DNA from: Davidsoniella eucalypti
Taxonomy: Eukaryota > Ascomycota > Sordariomycetes > Microascales > Ceratocystidaceae
Assembly: GCA_004009845.1 (NCBI GenBank)
Contig: RMBW01000057.1
Span: 124,001-188,000, forward strand
Reading direction: 5' to 3'
DNA: 64,000 nucleotides
Numbering within the stretch: the stretch's first letter is position 1; every line of letters begins with the position of its first letter. Below are positions 49,425-59,600 of this stretch, in pieces. Position numbers and translations under genes: made by a program. Below the pieces are notes generated by a model. It did no database searches. It had not been told where the DNA came from and saw only the letters and a list, made by a program, of their open reading frames with translations.

Positions 49425-52400
49425 TCATTGGGTTGTAGATTTGACCATACCAATTAACCGTATGAATTCCGTGAATTTGATTTTGGGCAGTGATTTAGTC
49501 AAACCATCAGCTGGCATCAACATGGTGCTGATGTACTCAACGTTGAAAACATTCATTTCTCTCAAATCGCGAAAAAGTGAGTGTCGAAGGATATAATGTC
49601 GGTTCCTTGTGTTCATGCCAGAACCTTTGACGGTATCGATGGCAGGGAGACAGTCCATGAGGAGTGTTATTGGCATTGGTTTGGTTTGCCAAATTTCATG
49701 GTATATCGTTCTGATCCATTCGGCGCAACGTGCAGCGTCGGCGCCAGCAACAAATTCCGCTTCGCAAGTGCTAGTTGATGTCAAAGTTTGACGTTTGGAC
49801 TTCCAGTGGATGGGAGTACCGTTCACCATGAAGATGTATCCGCCATGGGCTTTAGCTTGGCGAGTGGTACTCCAGCTAGCATCAGAAGCGCCGAGGAGAG
49901 GGCGTGATTCAGAGTTGGCTGCAGTGAATGTCAAACCAGTGGTTTTGGTAGATCGTAAGTAGCGAACGGTGTTCTGGAGTGCGTGCCAGGATCCCAGAGT
50001 GGGAGAAGATAGACACGACGCAAGGATAGAAGCGGCATAGGCAATGTCAGGTCTTGTGAAGGTGGAAAGGTGAAGAATTGATCCAACGCCTGACGCGTAT
50101 TTGGCTTTCTGGTTATCGCTGATCGGAGTGGTGTCGTCCATGATGGTGTCGTTGGGTAGTGGAACAAGTGCTGTGCGGCAGTCAACAAGATCAAGTTTCT
50201 TTGCAAGAGCTTCGATTTTGGATTGTTGTGTTACACTGATTCTCATGTCCTTATCTTGGCGTAACTCCATACCGAGGTATGAAGTGGTCGTTGAATTGTC
50301 CTTGAGTTGGATCAACTTTCCAATTTCAGCGTAAACTGAGCTCAATATGTCGTGTGTGGGAGCAGTTCCAATGATATCGTCGACCCAAACAGCTAACAGA
50401 ATGTTGTCTCGGCGGTATAAGTTTGGCTGAGATTTTAAAGGTGTGAATCCCACAGATTTAAGTATGTCTGACAGTTTCTTTTGCCATCTGTTGCCAGCAG
50501 TTCGAAGTCCGTAAATGGGCCGTTTCAGTTTAATTGTCATTCCGGGAATCTTCTCAATAAAACTGGGTTGATGCATATAAAGCTCTTTGTCTAGTTCGGC
50601 TTGGAGGTAGGCAGCAGTGACGTCGGCTGTTCGAATGACATGCTTGTATTCTGCGGCGTATGCCAGTAAAGTGCGAATGCTTGCAATGTGGGCAGTATCG
50701 GCGTATGCGAGTTGGTCCGTGACATTGGGTTCCGAGTATCCCTTGGCTACGAGTCTGGCTTTGAAGGTTCCATCAGGCTTGTGTGCGAAAACCCATCTAT
50801 TGCCGATTATCTTGGTTTTGGGCGGTATGTCTTTTGTGGGTATATACTCGAAGACCTCGAAACTAGCCATGTTTTCAAGTTCTTTTGACATTGCATGTCT
50901 CCAGAAGATTTTGTTGTCGCTGTTGAGTGCGTCGATCGGTGTGATGTCTGTGGCCTCAGCGGAGTTGACAGTCGGTATTTCGGTAAAGTAAAGTTCGTTG
51001 TCAACAAATACAACGTCTCGTCTGGTCTTGACTTCGAATCCACGTTGCGTTTTAATCAAAAATTGGTAGTTGTGGTCGTTTGAGTAGCCAATAAAACAGG
51101 CCCTTTCTGTGCGGGTTGAAAGCTTATCGGTAGGGTTCGGATCGTGTAGGTGTGAGAGACATCCAAAGCGGTGAGTTTCGAGCATGCCGTCTGGTTTGTC
51201 CGGGAACGCGATAGAGTATGGTGATTTTGGTTGGCGTTTGGTCGGGGTTCTGTTGTGTAGCCATACGGCTGTTTCCATGGAGTGATACCAGTATTGGGTT
51301 GGTATGTTGCTGTCCAGGAACAGAGACCGGGTTTTAGTGGTTATAGTCTGCACATGTCGTTCTGCGATTCCGTTTTGTTGTGGTGCATATGCAGAGCTCG
51401 TTTGTGATTGTATTCCGTGTTTAGCGTATATTTCAAGCATCTTGTCGGATACCAATTCGGAGCCGTTGTCGGAATATATGATTCGTATTTTGTTGTTCCA
51501 TTGTCGTTGTAGAAGTGTGATCAGTTTGTCCATTTCGGTTATAGCGGCTTTCTTTGTGTGCAAAGGTCTGGTCCACGTGTATCCTGAGTGTGAATCCACG
51601 ACTATAAGGATGTAGACAGGTGAACTGTTGGTAACGCCAGATGGTGATTTCGGGAAAGAGCTCCTACCACCAACAACATCAATGTGTAGTGAATCAAGAA
51701 AGTTGGTCCCGCGAGGAATGTCTGCAGTGCCTGGATGCCTTTTGGTTTTAGTTTCGATACAGGTTTTGCAGTATTGCGGATGTGTGTATTTGACGTTGTT
51801 GGCCTTGGCAAGTAGTTGGCCTTTTGTTGACCCAGGATGACCCCATCTCAGGTGCCAGTCTATATCGGCGGCGAGCATGGTGATTGTTTCTTCAGTTGCC
51901 GTCGTGTCTACAGCGTCGGTTTTGTCGAGAGTGTCGTTGGATGATGCCATGACGTCTGTCTGTGTTGTATGTGTGTTGTATGAGTGTTGTACTTGAATAT
52001 CCATGTTGTATAGGCCGTTTTCTTCAGTGAAGTGTAAGATTGTGTGACCCATCTTGTTGTTGAATTTGAAAGAATCAAGATTGCTCGTTACAAGTGTTAA
52101 GTTTAATGACTTTATATCTTTAAAAGAAATAAGATTGCTGCCGGATTTTATGAAAAGAGCATTGTAAATTGAAAACGAACTACCATCTAGACCCACTAAA
52201 ACCACATCTCCTTCACCATCTGCCAATGCCAGTTCACCGCTTGCTGTCCTAATTTTACGAAGGGTTGGTCGCAGGTTAGTGAAACTGGTGGCGGAAGAGA
52301 ATATGGAGACTTGTGATCCAGAGTCTAGAGATAGGGGTATGGTTCTCTTACAGTACTGTGGAGATTCCTCCCATGCCGATGCCGACCTAGCGTGAGGTTG

Positions 52401-53294
52401 CGCTCGGCCAGGTTTCGATGGTCCAGAAATCGACGGTCGAGAGTTCGGCGGTCCAGAGTGTGACGGACCAGGGGTCGACGTTTGTTGCTTTATGTGCTGT
52501 TGGTAAAGATGTTTCACTTTGCACATCTTACAGTAGGTCGGCTTCTCAGGGTCGAATCTTTTCTGAGTAGCCGGGTATAGGTTTTTGACAACAGTCGACA
52601 TCTCCCTCGAGAAAGTTGGCCAATCTGAAGCAGACATCAGATTCGGGAAAGAACGTATTATAGGATGTACAGCAAGCACTAGTTCGGAAACCCGATTGAT
52701 AAAATGCCTATCCGAAAGACAGGATTCTTTGTCCAAGTTGTCGCGGGTGATTCGCAGATCGTTCGCTGTTTTCAAAAGTGTGTCGATCCCATTTTTACGA
52801 CTGTAATACAAACTACAGAATCGGCGCATGAAGACAAACCCAAGTTCGCGATCGTGTGTTTCAACAGATTCAGCGATATTGAGAATTATCTGTCTGGCAG
52901 ACAGGTTGGTTTCGTAGTATGTGGGAGCCGCACGAGACAGAGCGACACGCCATGCCTTTTCCACAATCCTGAAGTCGTTGTGGTAGACGTTGGACGCGTC
53001 TGCGAGTATGAAAGTTGTGCAAGTTGAGTATGCTTGCAAGCGAACTTCTTCCATCCACTGAGTCGTAGTCATTGACTCAATGTTGGGTAGGAAACCGGGG
53101 GCCGTTATGATGGTTGTGCGTTGTATGTGATCAACTGTCGGGTCTGAGAAGTACGTCTCTGACCTTTTCAAATCTATCAAGCTGTACAGCACAATACCAT
53201 TCGTATGGCACACATCGGTTCTGGTCGATTGACCCCCTAGCATCTTTTCATCATCGGACATCTTTTTGGTAGACGAACGAGTGATTCTTGACAT
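49425..53294 (-). CDS. copia gag-pol polyprotein (1289 aa)
   Basis: This single unbroken frame starts 66 bases inside the 5' LTR. The Gag-like region covers about 1-270 and ends in a Cys/His motif C255-x2-C258-x3-H262-x4-H267, unlike the usual C-x2-C-x4-H-x4-C knuckle. The protease active site is LSLDSGSQ, with D324. The integrase zinc-binding region is at 479-512 (HLRWGH...YCKTC). The integrase catalytic residues are D539, D609 (YSDNGSE) and E645 (QQNGIAERH). Reverse transcriptase follows, with D891 in RTADVTAAYLQ and VDD at 971-973 in place of the common YVDD. RNase H starts near LGASDASW at about 1155, with a later CEAEFVA motif. No stop, frameshift or missing catalytic residue is seen, so it looks competent. 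No gag-pol frameshift site is needed. No chromodomain is present. Confidence 0.96.
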   Translation of the reverse strand: MSRITRSSTKKMSDDEKMLGGQSTRTDVCHTNGIVLYSLIDLKRSETYFSDPTVDHIQRTTIITAPGFLPNIESMTTTQWMEEVRLQAYSTCTTFILADASNVYHNDFRIVEKAWRVALSRAAPTYYETNLSARQIILNIAESVETHDRELGFVFMRRFCSLYYSRKNGIDTLLKTANDLRITRDNLDKESCLSDRHFINRVSELVLAVHPIIRSFPNLMSASDWPTFSREMSTVVKNLYPATQKRFDPEKPTYCKMCKVKHLYQQHIKQQTSTPGPSHSGPPNSRPSISGPSKPGRAQPHARSASAWEESPQYCKRTIPLSLDSGSQVSIFSSATSFTNLRPTLRKIRTASGELALADGEGDVVLVGLDGSSFSIYNALFIKSGSNLISFKDIKSLNLTLVTSNLDSFKFNNKMGHTILHFTEENGLYNMDIQVQHSYNTHTTQTDVMASSNDTLDKTDAVDTTATEETITMLAADIDWHLRWGHPGSTKGQLLAKANNVKYTHPQYCKTCIETKTKRHPGTADIPRGTNFLDSLHIDVVGGRSSFPKSPSGVTNSSPVYILIVVDSHSGYTWTRPLHTKKAAITEMDKLITLLQRQWNNKIRIIYSDNGSELVSDKMLEIYAKHGIQSQTSSAYAPQQNGIAERHVQTITTKTRSLFLDSNIPTQYWYHSMETAVWLHNRTPTKRQPKSPYSIAFPDKPDGMLETHRFGCLSHLHDPNPTDKLSTRTERACFIGYSNDHNYQFLIKTQRGFEVKTRRDVVFVDNELYFTEIPTVNSAEATDITPIDALNSDNKIFWRHAMSKELENMASFEVFEYIPTKDIPPKTKIIGNRWVFAHKPDGTFKARLVAKGYSEPNVTDQLAYADTAHIASIRTLLAYAAEYKHVIRTADVTAAYLQAELDKELYMHQPSFIEKIPGMTIKLKRPIYGLRTAGNRWQKKLSDILKSVGFTPLKSQPNLYRRDNILLAVWVDDIIGTAPTHDILSSVYAEIGKLIQLKDNSTTTSYLGMELRQDKDMRISVTQQSKIEALAKKLDLVDCRTALVPLPNDTIMDDTTPISDNQKAKYASGVGSILHLSTFTRPDIAYAASILASCLSSPTLGSWHALQNTVRYLRSTKTTGLTFTAANSESRPLLGASDASWSTTRQAKAHGGYIFMVNGTPIHWKSKRQTLTSTSTCEAEFVAGADAARCAEWIRTIYHEIWQTKPMPITLLMDCLPAIDTVKGSGMNTRNRHYILRHSLFRDLREMNVFNVEYISTMLMPADGLTKSLPKIKFTEFIRLIGMVKSTTQ

Positions 53295-53348
53295 GAGGTA
53301 AAAGTTTTGTTATATTTGTCAAAGGTTTGCTGGGAAGCAGTCAAACAA

Positions 53349-53360
53349 GGGCTCATAACC
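53349..53360 (-). other. primer binding site complementary to the initiator tRNA-Met anticodon arm
   Basis: Directly inside the 5' LTR, the element's sense strand reads GGTTATGAGCCC. Its complement, GGGCTCATAACC, is the anticodon stem-loop of eukaryotic initiator tRNA-Met. Priming from this internal region, not the tRNA 3' end, is the half-tRNA mode known for Drosophila copia and yeast Ty5. Confidence 0.85.
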
Positions 53361-53509
53361 TGTTGTGGAGAAAATATGTAAAGGGTGATTTATTAATAGG
53401 GGTCTATGAAGGAAATGTTATGGAGGTGTTATTATATAGAGTCGAGGTAAGTCACGTGATGTAGTGTATGCGTAGTCACGTGATGTGCAAGGCTAGTACA
53501 CCTACAACA
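53361..53509 (-). repeat. 5' LTR (promoter copy) of the copia element
   Basis: This is the 149-bp promoter LTR. On the sense strand, the paired CACGTG boxes (53477-53482, then 53453-53458) precede a TATATAATAA motif (53438-53429) by about 15 bases. This arrangement fits an RNA polymerase II promoter in U3. Confidence 0.96.
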
Positions 53510-53514
53510 ACACT
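53510..53514 (+). repeat. target site duplication, right copy (ACACT)
   Basis: This matches the five bases at 49218-49222 outside the other LTR. Confidence 0.9.
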
Positions 53515-54811
53515 CTCCGCAGCCCCCCAACCTAGAGCTTGCTTCCCTGTTCGGTTGGGGCTGGGTAAGGGAAAGGGTCTAGTTTTGGGTGAGCTATGGT
53601 CAGCTGGCAAGACAGCTGTCAGCAGCTCCAGGCAGCCGAATAAATCCTATGGGTTAGACATGTGACGAATCACATGAACATGCAGAAAAGTGTAAAAAAG
53701 TGGTTTCGGTTCAAGTGAAAATGTGATGGTCATTGGTAAACTATTACGTGCATAACGGGACGAATTCAAAGGAACCGGTTCTTGTAGTTTATAAAGTCTA
53801 TTCAGTTGTGCTAAAGAGTATCGAGTCTCTCTTATTCGGGTAAGAGGAGTGATAATATATGACTTTCCCATATGACCAACAATATAAATAAATGAAAAGC
53901 AGAGAGGTAACTAAGTAAGAGTTGAGTTTGATTTAAAACAAATGACAATAGGAAATAGAAAAGGAAAGGAGTGAAAGCCTGTGCCTGAAAGAAGTAAAAG
54001 TTGGTAAAAGATCCCAAGATTCCATAACCATTGTCCTGGCCTTAATGATAAAATAAAAAATAAGAACATGAAACTATACACACGCGAAGGATAGAAATAA
54101 GAAAAAAAATGTGGTAAAGAATGACTGGGAAAGTTTGAGAATTTTCTGAGTTTTTTTGTGTTCCTTTCTAATACGTTGAGTAGAAAAGAGAATTCGATGT
54201 AGAAAAAGAGCGTCAAAAAGTCAGCGGAACGTTTCCATAAGAAAATATTTGAGAAGGAAAAAAAAAAAAGAGAACAGCAATGAGCATCGTCTGGTCCGAT
54301 CAGTGATGGTCTTGTTGATGACGGGTTGTGAAGCAAATAAGAAAAGAAAGAAAAATAAAGGGTGGCCGTCGGCATAGCTACGACAGGCTCCGTCACTACT
54401 GAAACTGGTATGAAAATATAGATACAGCACAGAGATCAAGCCACCGGCGCTGAGTAAGATATAATGCGTAAAGAGAACAAGGAAAGATGAATCAGATATA
54501 AAAGCAAAGACAGGGACGAAGAGATTCAATCATAAAGTCGGCTTCGCCTTAGGCTCAAGAGTGAGCGCCAAATAGTTGGATGTTGTGGGTGAAACCAGAC
54601 TCAATTGTACAGGAAGATGTACGAAAGATTAGTCTACTCGAAAACAAAGAGACTCCCTGAGAAAAGAATCTCGATATTCTCTTCGTCCCCATAGCGAGAG
54701 CGAGAGGGGCATCGTAACGTCTAAATGCAAGATATAGAAAAGAGAAAAGACTAGCGAGCAAACAAACCAAAAAAAATATATCAGAAACAGTCGTGTATCG
54801 ATGGCATTCGT
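53515..54811. other. AT-rich 3' spacer of the LETM1 gene
   Basis: This spacer lies between the retrotransposon and the LETM1 stop. It is A-rich on the + strand, so minus-strand frames encode Phe/Leu/Ser-rich peptides that reflect composition only. No gene is called. Confidence 0.6.
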
Positions 54812-56529
54812 TTACTCATTCTTCTTGGCTTCGACAGTAGGAGTAGTCTTCAAGCTCTCGGCCTCGGCGACAGCAACGGCATCGGCCTGCTTGGTGACAA
54901 GAGTTTCGGGCTGGGCAGCCAGGCGCTCCTCCTTCTCATCGATGTTAGCGTTGTCACGGGGAGCAGCCATGCCGGTGGTCTCGTGAACCTCATCCTGCTT
55001 AGCTTCATCCTCGATCAGCTCCTGCTGCTCCTTGAGAACCTCCAGACGCTGCTTGTTGGTGGCGGCACCCTCGGCATTGTGCACTTCGAGTTCAATGGCG
55101 TGGTACAGCTCCTCGGGAATAGACGACAGCACATTCATGAGAGCGTCAACCTGGCTGGTCATCTCGCCAGAGTACATGTAGGCGTTGCTGAGAACCAGCA
55201 GGGTAGAGGGAACGCCGTCCTTGAGACGAAGCTGTAGCCAAGTCTGTAGATCAGCACGCATGCGAGCCGGGGAGACTCCGTAGGTACGGATACCGCGGCT
55301 GGCGCAGGCAGTCTGGACTTCACCGGGGGTCAAGTTGTCGATGCCCTCGAAAGAGATGGCGTGATCATCACGCTTAATCTGGCGCATACGGTGGCGAACC
55401 TGGTAGCGGAGCATACCATCGTTACCGAGGGTGCTCAGGTTCATGTAACGGCACATGCTGACGAGCTGAGGGCGAGACTGGTTGTCTAGGGTCAAGTCAT
55501 CCTTGAACATCTGGCAGATGCGGATAACCTCGGAGTCCTCAGGCTTCTCACCGGTGGAACGGAGCTTCATGAAGAAACGGCTGAACTCCTCCTTCTGTGA
55601 GGAGGTGATGGCCAGGGGAATACCGGTCTCTTGAAGAGTTGACTGGAGGAAATTGCTGACATCTTTGCGGGTGGCACGCAGAAGAGCGGCCTTGGCCTCC
55701 TTGCTCTTAGCACCCTCGAAGGTGCTAGGAAGCATACCAGGGAACATCTTTAGAGCGAAAGGCAGAAGCAGCTCAGCAAAGGGGACGATGACGAAGACGG
55801 AAAAAGGTACTAGACGGGCAACATCCTGAACGGTCCGAGCAAGTTGACGGTTCTCGCGGCGAGTCAGCTCATAGCCAGCCATCATCTTGAGGGCTAGACG
55901 GGTGCTGATCTTGACCTCGGCGGCCAACAACTTGCTACCATCCCAGTAGTGGTTGGCCTCGTGCTTAATCTTCTCCCAAAGAGTCATGTTCTTTTCATGC
56001 TCTTCTTTGGCAGCAGCGATTTCGGATTCGGTTTTGCCAGAAGTCGATAAGCTGGCGTCCGTCGTAGAGACATCCTTGGCCCCCCGTTCGATGATGACAG
56101 TCTCGATAGCCTTCTCGGCGCTCTCGGCGGGTTGCGAAGTCTTGGGGGAAGCGGTGTCCTTCTTGGCGAAAGCAGTCTCGCGAGGCAGAGGCTTTCTGGC
56201 CACCTCGGAGTTGAAGCCGGGAGGAGGACCGGGAGGCATGCCAGTGCGGTGTGGCTCGGTCGAAATGTAGCGGGAAGTAGGCAGAAGCAGAGAGGTGGCA
56301 GGTGTGAATCTGGTGGCTATCCGGGCATTGCGGAGGAGGAGCGAGTTGGCGGCTGAGAATTGTGAGCGGCTCAGAGAGCGACCTACAGCAACAATAATAT
56401 ACCAGGTTAGTTCATGTGAGTGCGTTAAAAAGTGTGTAAAGGCAGCGTCTGAAAACTGACGATATCCGAGTGGTTCTTACCGGCAATAGGGTTGGCCGCC
56501 CTGCGCGCAACAGCAGCGGAGGCGCTCAT
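54812..56529 (-). CDS. mitochondrial LETM1-domain protein (Mdm38 type)
   Basis: LETM1/Mdm38 proteins sit in the mitochondrial inner membrane. They affect K+/H+ exchange and interact with mitochondrial ribosomes. Exon 1 (56529-56481) and exon 2 (56382-54812) join across a 98-bp phase-1 intron to give 539 aa. Splicing adds an N-terminus MSASAAVARRAANPIAGRSL, rich in Arg, Ser and Ala and without acids, typical of a mitochondrial presequence ending near TSRYIST. The conserved core starts at about residue 150 (LWEKIKHEANHYWDG). It continues with TRRENRQLARTVQDVARLVP and one membrane helix at about 207-227 (FSVFVIVPFAELLLPFALKMFP). The matrix LETM1 domain follows, and the C-terminus is charged. Exon 2 alone would start at an internal Met and lack the presequence, so the two-exon model is preferred. 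Confidence 0.95.
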
Positions 56530-56648
56530 TGTGAAGTATGTGAGGGGATGGGGAAACCGAGAAAGAAGGCGATCAAAAGATGGCAGAGAGAGTGCGGAAA
56601 AGCCAAGCCGCTACAAAATTCAGACAATCGAAGTAGTTTTGGTATTGA

Positions 56649-56683
<35 letters not shown>

Positions 56684-59600
56684 ACTGTGGGTGTGGGTGG
56701 AAGGACGGCGAACTAGTTGGAATGGTACTAGAAGAAAAAAAGAATTGTAGTGGAAAGTGCAGCAGTTCGAGTCAAGCAACAAGACAGCAGCAATGCAAGG
56801 AACGGCGGCGGCAGATGCAGATGATATAGTTTAGAGAACGGCCGATGTTTGGGGAAGCAGTCAATGTAACAGATAGATTGTCGAAACGGTAGTTAGTTGG
56901 CAGTGGTCTCAGATGGTGGTGATTGGAGGATTGGGAGGGAAAGGGAAGAAGATGAAAGATAATAAAGTGAGGAATGACAATGACAAGGAAACGGGAGTGA
57001 GATGGGTATGCAAAGTTGAGTGCAGTAGAAGTCTAAAAATGATCTGAATATGCATGGGGGTTCGGCGTTGAACCGACTTGTGCTTGGCTGGGCACAAAGT
57101 TATACACATATTTTTGTGCGGATATGAGCCGGGGAAGTACGTTATGCACATCAACAGATGGCGCTGTCGGCCTGGCTAATGAACGCAGAAGCATAGCACT
57201 GTCCCAAAGCGGCTTAGTGGCCCCTAGAGCCACCTATGGATAAAAAGACTGCGTTCTACGGCTCTGCGTGCCTATCTGTCAGGCGCCGGGTGCGAGAAAT
57301 GCAGGGGAAGCGATAGATCTAATCTTACCTCACAGCGCAGACTAGCCGCAGATTATAGGAACAAGATGCATGCCGGCCTAACAAACCAAGAAAAATGGGG
57401 CGTGCCAAAGCTAGCAACAGGTACAACCGATTAAGCAGATCATATGTGTACAGATTTTGAGTACGCCCCTATGTGTAATTTCGCACGTAGCAGGTCATTA
57501 TTTTGTCGCACTTTACACAAGGACTAGATCTTGTTTGAGTGTGTTCTAAGTGGTCCGAGGCCGAAACAGGAAATCATTGCGGCTCCCAGGCAAGCGGGCA
57601 AAAGTCTTGTCACGCCTTCTTTTTTTAATCCACTTTGCTCATTTACTGGGGCTGAGGAGGAGAATAAAGAAAAGAGCCAAAAGAACCGAAACATACATTT
57701 ATAACCATACAACCCTTACTACGATCTAGACCATAGTAACAGTTAAGGGTCTACGAACGAAGAACGTTCTTGCACTTGCACTAGAACACGGCAACCCAAT
57801 GGACCAAGTAAGACAACATATATTCAAGGGCACGTTTAAGCTGCTTCCGACCAGTCTATGAACTCTAAACTCGACCAATAATCTTCCAGACATCCATCAA
57901 CAAGGCAAGGACCACATGACAGTGTCTCGGCCTAATCATCATCGACATGGGGTGTGCTAATAGGTATATATCTGCATAGCAAGCGAGTAAGCTCTCTATT
58001 ATCTATAGTAAAGCGTCCGTTCATACTATTTGTTCAGACAAAGAAACAAGCCGTCCATACGTCAGCTGTTTGACTGCATGCGGTAACAACTATAGGCTGT
58101 GTGTGACAGCACCGCCGATTAGTTAAAGAATATGAGGACTAGTATACCGTCTGGACCATGACAGAACAGGAGATTGTTGTCTGAAGTCTTGAGATCGATA
58201 GCAAAGGCCAAATCAGCCGCCCTTCAATTCAGATGCATCGATGCCAAACTGCAGCAGAAAAATACTATGGGATTCGGTATACATTCGGGGGTATCGGTGT
58301 GTTCAAACGTGGACCTGTGGTTTGTACGTTCACCGCACCATCTTTCTCGCCGTACCAAGAGCCGACAGGCAACGGATAGGCGACGTCTGTCTGTTACAGT
58401 AGATGCTTCACGACCACTACGCGTACTAGTAGCCTATAGCCAATAGGTACGCTGATTGAAGGCGTCAGTGGCCATTCCGCTTGCTCTGCATGTACGTGCT
58501 GGCTCTGTACGTTGACGTGGTTGATTTCGAGGCCTAAAGTAGCATGTTAGGCATCATTACGATTCGTGCTAGTCGAGAGCGACAAACATAAACTACTACT
58601 ATAGATGTATCTTGGAGAATAGAGTCCTAGCTTCTGAGCCAGCCCCGAATAGAAGAACAAGGCGCAGATACAGGCGCAATCAAAATAATTCAAAGGCCAG
58701 CCAACCAGATGCACGAGCCTTTCGAATCGTTGAGAAGGACGTGCTAATACTTTTGCCAGCCTCGAATTCCGAATTAGTCGTCGCAACAAAGGAGAAAATT
58801 AAAGCCTGCATACTTTTGGCCGAGCTAGAGTATTGATACGGTTACAAATACACGAGCTCAGTTCTGTTTTAGGGCACTATATTACATTACATATATATCC
58901 TCCATTGTACAACTATACATATGTACATGTACAATGTATGTAGAAGCCAACTGGAACAAGCCACGCCTCATACGTGACTACGGCAACCGAGGCGGTCTGT
59001 AGCGCCCCAAAGATGTTTATGGAGTTTAATAAAGAACGAGGGATGGACGAACAGAGTGCTGGCAGCTAACATGCCTATGGTTGAGAAGTTGATATGTACA
59101 CCTGGGGTTTCAGGGGCATAGGAACAACAAAATTACAGTAGAATGGAAAAAGAAAAGATACATAACTATTCATAAATTATGTAAGCCACAGTTAATGATC
59201 CTGCTGGGTTATTTATCCGTTTCCACATGTACATATGCTGCTGATTTTTCTCGAGATGAGAAGAGATTGGACGGATCAGGTCAGATGGACGAAGGGAAAA
59301 GTCGTTCCCATGCACATGTCACCCCAGAAACAAGAATAGCGAACGAGTCGATAAAGCAGCGGAATGAAGAATCCAGGCTTAGTAAATCTGATGCGCCCCC
59401 GCTCGGGTAAAAGTTACAGCATACGAGAGGCTCCCTATCGTTCTCTTGAACACATGTACAGATTTCGAGGGTTATGCTTCGGGTATTCAGAAACACATGT
59501 AGCAAGACCGAGCGTTTTGGGTTTTGGTTGGCTTTGGATAATCAAACTAGGTCCCTTCTCTGTAAAAGAAAGTCAAAGCATAACTATACAAATAGTACAA

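Larger units (their letters stand above)
49223..53509 (-). mobile_element. intact Ty1/copia (Ty5-like) LTR retrotransposon
   Basis: This 4287-bp element reads on the minus strand. Both 149-bp LTRs start TGTTG and end CAACA, and I find no difference between them. It is flanked by ACACT duplications. Inside are a primer binding site (53349-53360), one gag-pol frame, and a G-rich polypurine tract (49372-49378). Domain order is protease, integrase, reverse transcriptase, RNase H, which defines Ty1/copia. The single fused frame and small size resemble yeast Ty5. Identical LTRs and an unbroken frame point to a recent insertion. It landed in spacer DNA between SNX4 and the LETM1 gene and broke no recognised gene. 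Confidence 0.96.

Noticed and set aside
53349..53360. tRNA fragment or tRNA gene remnant
   Set aside because: The match to initiator tRNA is limited to the anticodon arm and abuts the LTR exactly, which is explained by a primer binding site.
53911..54529. Phe/Leu/Ser-rich minus-strand frames of 100-160 codons beyond the LETM1 stop
   Set aside because: They come from A-rich sequence on the + strand, overlap one another in different frames and have no domains.
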